NCBI RefSeq assembly: GCF_021462225.1
Contig: NC_061806.1
Span: 27,486,144 to 27,550,143 of the forward strand
Direction of reading: 5' to 3'
Source: Girardinichthys multiradiatus
Lineage: Eukaryota > Chordata > Actinopteri > Cyprinodontiformes > Goodeidae
Length of the DNA: 64,000 bases
Shown here: positions 41,113 through 51,500 of the stretch, piece after piece
Position numbering within the stretch: the first letter of the stretch is position 1
Layout: each line of letters starts with the position of its first letter
Notes under the pieces: model-generated
The model's input: only the letters and a program-made list of their open reading frames with translations
The model's database searches: none
Told to the model about the DNA's origin: nothing
Program-made: the position numbers and the translations under genes

Positions 41113-41130
41113 ATTTAATTTCCCTTTGGG

Positions 41131-42639
41131 ATGAATACACAAAATCTGGTATTTAGGGATGAACTCGATCTAACGTTAACTCAAAGATGCTTTGCTACAT
41201 CTACATGTCTTCACATGTGCTTTTTTTCCATTTCTCGACTGCTCTTAACCCTAAAGGCCACCGTTACTCAAATGTACATCTCATTCCATTCATAAACTAA
41301 AAGGTTTTACTTTAATTTCATCTCTGAATCTTACATGCTTTTAATTCTCTTATACCATCAGTCAAACAACCAGCAAATAAAATTTCACACAGACAAAACA
41401 TAATTGATGTAATAAATCACTGGGACAACAAAGCCAACAGCAGGCCAATGCTTCAGCAAGGCAACACTGTGCAGCAATTAAACATCACGCCTTTCACAGA
41501 AAGTATTTCCCTCCCTCTTCAAAGCAAAACGCTGCACATACCAGCATCCTAAAAACTCCCATTCTCCACACGGACATACCACGCGTGTTTGTGTGCCTGT
41601 GTAGTTGTGGTGTGTGTGCGTGCACCTGAGCGCTTTCACGTCTGTTAGGTGTGTATTGATCCCCATGTATGGAGCAAGTTGTCCTTTGAGGAAAGAAGGG
41701 AAATGAAAGAAAAAAGAATGAAATGAGAAAGGAGAGAGGTGGATCGATGCAGCGGAGAACAGGGAGCGCGAGTGGGGATTGAGGGAAAACGCTCGCAAAG
41801 ACGAGTGCAGCGCCACACAGGCGAAGAAACGCACACACACACAGAAACACTCACAGGTGGAGATTAAATATGACTTTGGGTATTTGTTTCCACTTTTGTC
41901 TCTTTTTAATCTTTTACTACCTCAGTGATAACTCCCCTCCTGCATGAAGATATCACATCTCATTTCCAAATGTCATTTTATATTTTGGATAAATTCACTT
42001 ACATCACATCAATTTCTTCACTCATGGGCCGTATTTAACTGGCTTTTTTCCTCTGTGCAATAAGCTAAATACGGGATAAAGCTTTGCATTAGTTACAAAC
42101 CCTTAATCTTCTCTCGTTCTGAGCCGTAATGAGTCAAAACTAGCCTATTTTGATGTCTAGTATTAATTGTGTCTGCATGAGGAAATCTATGAAACGTAGC
42201 CCCAATATCAACACCTTTTCTTATTAAAATCTACATTTTACTTCTTACTTCTGCTTGCTTAAACAAATTAGAGCTCTGCGTTAATCTGTAACTAAAATAA
42301 TTGAATCTTCAACATGCAAGGACAGATGCAAGACAAAGATGTTGATTAAACAGTGTCTTTGAAAAAGAAAAGGAATTGCTACACAGCCTAAATAAACCCA
42401 ACCACACATGTATTGCAATGGCTTTAAGCTTTACTGGCACAACACGCAAATATGTCGTAAAAGCCTTAAAATAAGCTCATATTTTATCACAATAGGAAAC
42501 TCTCACGGATAAATATGTGGTGTTCATGAGTAGATGAAAATCTTATGTAAAAAAAAAATCAGTTTTCGACTCAATCAACAATGCAACACTAATTGGCACT
42601 GTTTACAATTTCTATAAAAGAATCATTACTTTAGAGTAT
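41131..42639. other. Intronic stretch, nothing recognised
   Basis: AT-rich with short CA/TG runs. The fragment tttaatttccctttggg at 41113-41135 resembles a LINE tail motif. ORFs of about 120 codons on the minus strand at 41478-41854 overlap one another in different frames and show no domain. Confidence 0.5.
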
Positions 42640-43090
42640 GCCAACTGTATGCCGGTTTCCCTTTCACAAATATACATGTGTAAAGTTTGCCACATGAGCA
42701 ACAAATGCTGTAGTTTGGGCTAGCATGATAAATATGTGGGAAAAGTCTCTTATGCCCAGTGTTTATAATGGTGCAGGATTTGTGATGCTGTGGGCATGTT
42801 ATGCTCCCAAAAGCTCTCAAAACCTTGTCACACTGCATTGCATCAGAAACTCTTTGCAATATCAGGAAATGTAAAATAAAAATCCCCTGGTCTCAGCCAG
42901 ATAATTAAAAATGTGTTGTCATTGTGTTGTTTAGAGGGATAATTATCCAAAACATGGTTCTCGCATCCAAGATGGGAGGATGATGTAACAAAGATAGCGC
43001 CAGGAAGACACCAACCTTGTGAAATATTGAAAGAGAACGCTAAATGCAATCAAAGGGGGGGTTATACACAGTATTAACAGCAAGAGTTTT
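42640..43090 (+). mobile_element. Degenerate Tc1/mariner relic
   Basis: The stretch with ataatggtgcaggatttgtgatgctgtgggc, a following cattgcatcagaaactctttgcaatatca and a tail near acagtattaacagcaag resembles the middle and end of a teleost Tc1 transposase gene on the plus strand. It is heavily mutated, with internal deletions and no open frame. No inverted ends were found. Confidence 0.5.
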
Positions 43091-45543
43091 TTAACATTTT
43101 CAATTCAAACAAAATAAATTTTGTTTTTATTTTAAGTCCAGGAATGTCAATAAGGGAGTCGGCCGCTGTACTCAGTCAGAAAATACCACAAGTGGATCAA
43201 GAGTGCATGATCTTGATATCTTTATCTCAGTCCCCCTATTTCGTTCTCATGCATCTTTTTTTTCATTTCAGTGTCAGTCTCCGATTCCTTCACAGTGACA
43301 CACAGCCCCACCCACAGTAATGAGTAAACCTCCTGCCACCCCACCCTGCCAAGTTGCTGCCAACACCTCAGACGCACAAATACACATTTGCAACAGGCCC
43401 CACCACAGCTTGTACAAAGAAGTTATAGACTCAACTGTCGCGCTTGTATGCATATCCACACGCACTAGTTCCACCCGTCTCCCACTTAATACTGTCCGTG
43501 TCAGTGCCCTGACACTACACACACATATGCACACACAAAATAGTCTATTCTGATCTAATGTGATCAGAGCAAATAAGCTTTGCGGCGCTGGCAAACCACA
43601 AGCTACGCCTGCCAGTCCATGACATCACCGCGGAATGAAAAGCATTATGGTCCACAGAGTTGGGCGAAGGAAGCTGAGTGACAGGTAGGAACCATGGGAA
43701 CAGTCAGCAAGCCACCCCCAGTTGTCAAGACGACAAGAAAGTTTTCCTGTGTTGTGAAGTTTAAAATTCGATTCAGAAGAGAAAGATGAATGTGGCTGAT
43801 GGGAACGGGAAATTATGTCATGGAGGCATGTGTACGACAGATATGAACACACTCGTGCGAGAGGCTTTGCTGGCAAGCATATTTTGCATAAGCTCTGTAA
43901 ATATGATTAGAGGCAAACAGATTTCGTTGTAGCAGCTCGCCAAATGAGAACTACTCCATGCACTGGATTCAAAGGGAAAATGATTTGAGGATGAAATTGT
44001 ATTAAAAGAGGCATTTTGACAACTAACATTCTCTGGAGGAATGATCTTACAGTCAGGGCTAAACTCTGAAAAGTCTGAGAGTAAATAAGACAAAGGTAAG
44101 AGATAACGTTCAATCACAATAAAATCAGTATGTACAGTGCCTTTGCAAAAGTATTCCTTCCCCTTTAAAATTTGTGATAGAACAACATCTAATGATGCGC
44201 AATTGTGAAGTGGTAGGATATACACGGTTTTCCCAATTTTTACATAGAACAATTTGAAAGATGTGTTTGTCATCAGTCCTCCTGACTCAATACTTTAAAG
44301 AACCACCCTGGTATGTCTCTACCAGCTTTGCACATGTAGGAACTTCTTTGGCTTCTTCTTAGGCTTATTTCAAATTAATTCCACCTTAGTCTGAATTGAT
44401 GGAGAGTATCTATGAACAGAAATTTTTAAGCATTGCCAAAGATTTTCAATTGGATTAAGGTCTGGACTTTAACTGGGCCATTCTGATAAGTGAAAATGCT
44501 TTGATTTTTTTTCCAGTATTACAGTGTGTTTATCTCCATGTATCTTCCCATCAACTCTTATAAGCTTCCCTCTGACTGCTGAAGAAAACCATCCCCACAA
44601 CATGATGCTCCCACTTCCATGTTTCAGAGTAGGGATTGGGGGTTCAGGGTGATGTGCAGTGTTAGTTTTCCACCAGACATAGTGTTTTGTATCTAGGCCA
44701 TAAAGTTACATTTTAGTTTCATCTAACCAGAACACCTTCATCTACAGGTTGCATCTCTAACACCATAGCTTGTGGCAAATTCCTAAAATGGCTTTCTTCT
44801 TGCCAGGCTTACATAAAGGCCAGATTTGTAAGATAAATGATTAACAATTATCCAGTAAACTGATGCTACCACCTGAGATGCTCATCTCTGCAGCTCCTTT
44901 AAAGTTACCATCTTGGCTCTTATCTGATTAATGTTTTCCTTGCTTGGCCTGACAGTTTAGTTGGACGGCCATGTCATGGTAGGTTGCCAGTTGTGCCATT
45001 CTATTTCCATTTTTGTGGGATAGTTTGAACGGTGCTTCATAACTTGACCCTGCTTTAAACTTCTACACGACTTTCTCCCTGATCTCTCTAGTGTCTCTGT
45101 TCACTGGTCTTCATGATGCTGTTTGTTCACTAATGCCACTTTTCCACTGGCTCTTTTTAGTTGGCGCGGCTCCTCTCTACTCGGTTTCGCTCCATTCGGT
45201 CTGGTTGTGTTTCCACTGACCTACTGACAGTTGGAGCTGAAGCTCCACCTCCAGCCGTTAGTGTAGTGCACTGTGCTGCTATTAACATTACTGTGTAACA
45301 TTGTCACATTAAAGTAATCCGTGTGAAATGATAAAAAACAAATAATTAAATAGAATACTAATACTAATAATGTTTGTATTATTGTATATGCAAGAATGTC
45401 ATTTATGTCTTTTCACATATAACGTGATTCACTGGGATAATTATGTACACCACAGCCAAGCCAGAACTTAGTAAAATAAGGGGTTCTTATGTGAGGGGGG
45501 TGTGGCAGGAGAAGTGCAGGAGAGACACTGCTGTCTTCACTGG

Positions 45544-45581
45544 CAACCATAACTGAGCCTAAACCGGCTCAGTTATGGTTG
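45544..45581. repeat. Perfect 16-bp inverted repeat with 6-bp loop
   Basis: The arm caaccataactgagcc (45544-45559) is followed by a 6-nt loop taaacc and then its exact reverse complement at 45566-45581. It lies within the Harbinger-like element. The inverted repeat is certain from sequence; any function is unknown. Confidence 0.95.
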
Positions 45582-45779
45582 AGGTGCAAACACACCCTCC
45601 ATTTCTGCTACCTGTGTGACCCCTTCTCTTTTCCAATGGTTATAATCAGTCTGACAGAGGGAGGTATCCCAATCCTTGTGGTTTTTAGTATAACAATGAC
45701 CATCAGTGGGACCCTTTGTGGGGTGCCTTGAGATGACATTGTTGTAAATAAGCGCCGTTTAACTAAATAATCTGAACTG

Positions 45780-46692
45780 AAACTATCTATGTAGTTATGC
45801 TGCTATAGGCTTAGGCTGCTGGAGGACATAATGACCACTTTCACCCTCTTCGCTACATTCTCACACTACTCTCCACTTTTGCATTATTTGCTGTTATTTC
45901 AGCTTTTAACTTTGTTCTCTCTTTTCTCTTCCTAGAAGCTACACGTGGCCTGGCTCTGTGTCTACCTGTGACACCTTTCTGGAGGGGGGCATCATCCGAG
46001 CTTCTGCTGGCAACAACTTAATGCTCAACCTCTACCGATGATCCACATAGCCCTGTCTTTTAGTGTTTAACCCTTTCTCTCTCCTAGACATGGAAATTGA
46101 CTGAGCTTCTACTGTGACTAACTCTATGTGCTCTCTTTCAGACTCTAACCTTGAAAACTGGCTCAGAATTTATCTGTTCTTTCTTTCTAGGTGAAACGAC
46201 TAAAGGAGCTACATCCATTAACATTTACTTTTCCTTCCCATAGAAAGTACTTCTGGATCAGTGCTTCTGTGTTCTTTTTGTGTCTCTGCTCTGTTCTCTC
46301 AAACCCCCAGTCGGTCGTGGCAGATGGCCGCTCACACTGAGCCTGGTTCTGCTGGAGGTTTCTTCCTGTTAAAAGGGAGTTTTTCCTCTCCGCTGTTGCT
46401 ACATGCATGATCAGTATGAGGGATTGCTGCAAAGTCAATGCCAGGGACTGTCCACTGTCTCTACATGATCATCTGGGAGGACAGAATGCTGCAACTCACT
46501 GACTGGATGCAATCTGCTGGGTTTCCTTAGATAGAAAAACGTTTTATCCAATTTGAATAAAAAGCTAACTCCGACTGCACTGTTCAATTGTTAGGATTAA
46601 TAGGAATGTATGTACCTGACTGTTGTGAAGTGCCTTGAGACAACATGTGTTGTGAATTGGCGCTATATAAATAAAACTGAATTGAATTGAAA
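45780..46692 (+). mobile_element. Common teleost interspersed repeat with GAATT tail
   Basis: Contains, in order, segments I recall as one abundant fish repeat: tagaagctacacgtggcctg, ccagtcggtcgtggcagatg, ggaggtttcttcctgttaaa, ctgactggatgcaatctgct, and finally gtgccttgagacaac, ggcgctatataaataaaa and gaattgaattga. The A-rich, GAATT-repeated end suggests copying by a LINE machinery. A second, shorter end-like block (gtgccttgagatgac, aagcgccg) sits at 45710-45780. It lies inside the Harbinger-like element, making a third nesting level. The class is uncertain. Confidence 0.6.
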
Positions 46693-47796
46693 ATTAATGC
46701 TCCAACGTTTGCCTGAAGGGGTTAAAAGTTTGGACCTTATGAGGAGATTTTTGTCTCAGCCATGCCAATAACGAGGAAACTGACTTTAAAACACAAATCC
46801 GCACACTTTTGACTGTGGTGAAGTTAGTTTTAGGTTGGATATTGGATATCCATGCTCCGTGGATTCAGCGGGACCTTCCTACCATTTGATCCCATGCAGG
46901 CAGTCTGATTATGGGGCAGCTGGTCTCTGCCTGTTCCCTCTTCCTGCAGACGCTGGTTCTCTTAAGAACCGTCAATAAAAATACAATACTAAACACGCTG
47001 TGTTATGGTGGTATTGTTTTTGGTGTTTTGGAGGAAATGTTTGTGCATCTGAACAGGTGATTTTATGTGAGATCAGCTGATTTAGGATGTTATTGAATGC
47101 AGCATCCCACCTGAATGTAATTCAGAAAGCTGATGTGTCCTTTTAATTTTCTTTCTGCTTTCAGGCATGGTTTATAATTTGTAGAGAGTAAAAATATTGT
47201 GTTCCTTAATATTATTGTAGTAGCTCTTAAGTTTTATTAACCTTTTCTCTACAAAACCTCAGCAAATAACTTCTAAGTTCTCCTGGTCCCATGGTCAATC
47301 AGCATGTACTACTCAGCCCTAGTCGTACCTGCTCAGGAGCAGGGACCAAGAAAGCAGGTACTTGGCCGGAATAAACAGGAATGGAAATGCTTGCGAGTTT
47401 CCATTCCACATCGAGCCATTGGAAAAGGGGCATAATATTCGCAAACAAATCTCTGAGGCTTTCATAGAACAGCTGCAATTATACTGAGAATTAAATTACA
47501 CTCAAGGGGGCTCCATTTACTAACTAGGTGACTTATGAAATCAATTTCTATTTAGTAGAGGTGGCTAAATAAAAATGCTCCACACACTTTTCAGATTTTC
47601 TTGTAGTAACTTGTGAAATAAGCATAATTTTCCTTTCACCTCAGATTAATGCATTACTTTGTGTTTCTATAAAAGCTCACTAAATCTTTAGTTGTAGTGT
47701 TTTATTGAAGTTTGTAGCTGCAATTTGACAAAATGTGAAAAGCTTTTGCGAGGCATTCAGATAATAACGCTGAGGGTGTATGTATGTTCTGCTTAC

Positions 47797-48565
47797 TCTT
47801 AGCAGAGACTGGGATTCTTCCTTTGTGGCTCCTCCTTTCCCCTCCTGAACTCCTGCACCTCCACTCCCGCTTCCTCCACCTGGACACGGTTGTGAGGGTA
47901 TCTGGCTCTGCTTCTCACCTCCTCCTCCACCTGCAGTAGCTCCTCCTGGTCTCCCTCCTCCCAAAAACGACTTGGTATCTCCCAAAAACGACTTGGTGTC
48001 TCCCAGGTAAACCATGCCAGACAAAGCCACGCCTCTCTTTTGCTGTGAGCCCTCGTGATTGGCTGAAACGAAAGAGAGGGAGAGCGGGGAGGGGAAAAGA
48101 GAGGGGCTCCCACCTCCTGCTCCTCTTTCCGCTCCTCTTTCGGGCCCCATTCGCTCCTTGGGTATCCAGAGTAATCCGTGGGCCTGCTCACCTCCTCTTT
48201 CTCCTGGTCCTCTTGACTCCCCGAGAACCCAACCCTTCTCTCGTTCTCTTTCTTTCCCCTCCACTCCTTCGCTTTTCACCACACCGCCGCCCTCCTCCCT
48301 GCCTCCCTCCGCCAGCCGTCCCTCAGGCGGCGCCAGAGAGTAGAGGAGGCGTAGATCCCCTTTGCTCTCCTCTTTAATGGATAAAGTAGAGGGAGCTGAG
48401 CAGCCATTGGCCGAGAGCGCCAGAGAAGGTGTCATTGAGGAGGGCAGGGAGTCTAATGATGGAGAGGAGTCTTGACAGTGGGCAGAATTAAAATGGTCGA
48501 GGAGGGCCGACGAATCAGGAGCTGTAAAGTCGCAGTGTCGGCAGCGGCAACATGCATGAACACGC
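47797..48565 (-). CDS. trps1: trps1 exon with last N-terminal C2H2 finger and repression-region linker (codons 685-941)
   Basis: Acceptor tcttttttcag/G at 48565 and donor CTAAGA/gtaagc after 47797 give 769 bp. The exon completes the split finger (RRVH) and encodes the next one, [20 protein letters not shown] (C693, C696, H709, H714). The remaining ~220 residues are a disordered Gly/Glu/Arg/Ser-rich linker. IKEE (748-751) and VKSE (781-784) fit the SUMO consensus. A seven-residue segment GDTKSFL is present twice in tandem (about 873-886). The exon ends in KEESQSLLR, where vertebrate Trps1 continues into the GATA finger. Failure to splice would add 38 intron-coded residues before a stop at 47680. 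Confidence 0.93.
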
Positions 48566-51500
48566 CTGAAAAAAGATAAAAGTACAAATCATTACTTTTG
48601 GTTTTAATCAGTGGACTACATAGCCATCGAAACTAGTAATGGGTCACCACAGAAATACAATAGTGCAGCTCTATAGACCTTGTTTTATTTTCTTTGCATT
48701 GAAGAGTCAGTTCATCTTTACATCTGCCCATTTAAATGAGGAAAGGCCTCTCATTTACTGTGCTTGACATCAAAATTGTTCACAGAATGAAGAAAAATCC
48801 ACCCACCGGAAATGAATAAATCAAAAGTGCATTTGGCCCTGCTTGATTTCTTCAGAGCACTCAGGTCTTGACTTTCAGGGAACTTGTGGCCAAAAAGTGA
48901 CTCAGAGTTCCACTAAATCACCATGAATTACTTGAAAACAGTGAGAAGCATAAATGAATCTGAACGTCAAGCACTGAATCAACCGTCAACAAGCCACCTT
49001 CATTTCCTGTTGGCCAAGCCCCTGAATGGTCTGTTATATATCCAGAGCAAGACATCAGGGTAGATTTTTTTCCTGGCACAGAAAAACATGTTGGGTGCTT
49101 CTTGTGTGGGCTAACAAGGAAAAGAAAATCAATAAACCACCTTTAAGAAACGAATACTCATGCAAACTCAGACCCACCATGGGCTGCGCCTTTACATTTA
49201 CATGACATGAACAGTACTACACAATAACTTTTATGGACTTTATACATAAATGAGTATCTTTTTTTAGAAATAACATGTTGCAAATGTTTATCAAACTCTT
49301 TACTTTAAGGAAATTGCTTTCATATTTATGTACACATGTTTTAACAGTTTACAGAGTCTTTCATTTGTCACATTACAACCTTAAACTTTAATGTCGTTTA
49401 TTGCCATTTTTTAGATTGACCAACAGAAAGTAGTGAATATTTATGAAGTGGAAGGAAAATTATACATGGTTTTCACGTATTTTTTACGAATGAAAATCTG
49501 TAAAGTTTGGCTGCAATTGTTGTCAGAACCCTTGAGTCAATATTCTACTTTTGTTGCAATTACTGTTTTGCACATCCAGAGATAAAACTGTATGCTCATT
49601 CCAGCCTAAATTCAATCAAATAGGATGCAGAGCACATGAACATTTATTTTCAATACGACTTGCACCAGATTCTCAGTAAGACCTGGGTCTGGACTTTTAT
49701 GGGTCCATTCAAACATAAGTATGCTTTAATCATCTTCATCTGTGATGGATTGAACAAGGTTCTGACGGATCATCAGAGCATGGGACATCTCCCTAACTGA
49801 ATCCCTGACCTGTCTGCAGTGTTCCTTGCTCTTCATGAAGCTGTTTGTTCACTAATGTCCTTTAATAAACCTCTGAGGCCTTCACAGAACAGTTGCATAC
49901 TCTGTTTACTAAGTAGGTGACCTCTAAAGGGAATTGGTTGCACTGGGATTTATTTAAAATGTGAAAACCATGTCATTATTTTCCTTCCCTTTCACAATTC
50001 TGCACTTCTTTCCATTACATAAATTTCCAATAAATTACACAGGAGCTTGTGATTTCAACATGAAACCTGTAAAATTTGAAAGGGGTATAAATACTTTTTG
50101 GAAGGCATTGTAGCAGCCTGAAAGTAACTTCTTTTCCCTTGTCAGGGTCATTATTTTGGCAACTAAGTCATGTTTAACAAAAGCTTTACTTGCTCTTTTT
50201 CTATGCTCTGATGTCACCCAGCAGCAGTAATCTGCTAAACACTAGCTACTGCATTCACTTGGCTTTTTCTCAACAGCTTCTTATTGATGATGCCCTGCAG
50301 TGCAAGTATTTTACAACAGCAGGAACACAGTAAGTATGCCAAAAATGTCAATGAAAGCAGAAAAACAACCGCTATGTGGAGAAGATGCTCACACAGTAAG
50401 CAATCCATGAAATTATACAAAGAAATAAAGCACTGATGTAAGGAGGAAATGGATTTAGTTTATTTTTAAATAAGCTATAAGCTAAGTCTCCAGCAGGTTA
50501 AAAACGTCTAACTGTGATTATTTTGTTAGTGCGGATCATTTGAATCAGGGTGAACGTTGTCATCCAGACCCTCGGGGGCCCCAAACACCTGGATCGTCAC
50601 TATTTAAGAGGCACATACCAGTCTGGTCGAAACTAAACTAAAAACATGAATGTGAAAGGTCAACTAAAGTTTTGTTCAACACTTTGCTCACAGAACATTT
50701 TCTACAACACAGAGCCTCCAGGCAGCATTTGGTCTCTAAGATGTTCAGCAGGGTCTGTTGTCTATTGTAGTGAAAAAAGAAATCAGGCTTCTTCCAAAGC
50801 GAGGCCTTGTGAGTTTGGTACATTTTTTTCAAAAACAAGTGTAACCATTTAATAAAACTGGATGTATGATACTCGCATAAAGTAGGGTTGATGACTGACA
50901 GCCTCTGACAACCCTTCTTTTCTGGGCGTGTGAAAATGGTGAGAAAATATATTTTCCTCGTTTTAGGTTTCTTCTGTCATTCTTTTTTTTTTACACTTCA
51001 GTGTTTCAGACCATCAAACCAATTTTAACTTTAAACACAGAGAACTTGAGTAAATATGAAAAAAAAAAATCAAAATCAAATGATGATTTCATTTTCATTA
51101 GCCTCAAAACGTAATGCTTTTCCTTGGTGGAAAAAATGGGAGGAATTCTGGCCCATTCTTCTAAGCTGAATTATTTTAATTAGGGCAGCAATAAGGTATT
51201 CTATCGATTATTCTGACAATTAATTGGATGAAACTTGACACACTTGGATAATGTTATATTAAACTACGTAAGCTTATTTTATGAGTAATAGAAAAACGGA
51301 AAAGAGAAAATGTAAGTAAAAAAATTATTTGATTTATACCTTAAAAACAAAAATTAACATTAAATTGCAGAAAACGCAACAATACAGCATGTCTTTATTT
51401 TACACTTGAACAAACATTTCTAGCATCAACATGAATGAACAAAAAGGTGTATACTGTGTCACTTGCATTTTGCATCCTGGATTTTTAAAGAGATCTTTTT

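Larger units (their letters stand above)
45134..47432. mobile_element. PIF/Harbinger-like element (2.3 kb) inserted in the Tc1 relic
   Basis: The left end tgccacttttccactggctc and the right end, inverted, tgccccttttccaatggctc match at 18 of 20 positions. TAA is repeated on both sides (45131-45133 and 47433-47435), the TWA duplication typical of PIF/Harbinger. Subterminal sequence with GC-rich ggcgcggctc and tactcggt-type motifs fits a Harbinger non-autonomous group of fishes. No transposase or Myb-like gene is visible. The interior carries a further interspersed repeat and a perfect hairpin. Confidence 0.75.
44135..47755 (-). mobile_element. Tc1/mariner transposon relic split by a Harbinger-like insertion
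   Basis: The left end follows TA: cagtgcctttgcaaaagtat at 44135. The antisense transposase region follows: taccagctttgcacatgtag, aattggattaaggtctgga, aggtgatgtgcagtgttag-like text, and cttcatgatgctgtttgttcac up to 45133. The remaining sequence resumes at 47433 (caaatctctgaggctttcatagaacagctg) and ends in a worn right repeat near 47755 (acaaaatgtgaaaagctttt, gcgaggcatt). The transposase is full of stops and is not functional. The right end lies about 40 bp beyond the trps1 splice donor at 47797. Confidence 0.85.
1..47796 (-). other. Large trps1 intron (at least 47.8 kb), downstream end not reached
   Basis: Everything left of the donor at 47797 is read as one intron, because the coding phase ends cleanly there and I find no exon-like GATA or Ikaros-type finger in this span. 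It is AT-rich with many microsatellites and transposon relics, listed separately. I see no other gene, tRNA or conserved-looking ORF. That the gene continues to the left is an inference from family structure. Confidence 0.7.

Noticed and set aside
40563..41134. ORFs of 120 and 189 codons on the plus strand
   Set aside because: They run through the polypyrimidine tract in overlapping frames; the residues simply reflect TTCC/CCTT composition.
43818..44273. 151-codon minus-strand ORF
   Set aside because: It overlaps the end of the Tc1 relic, shares no frame with its transposase and has no domain.
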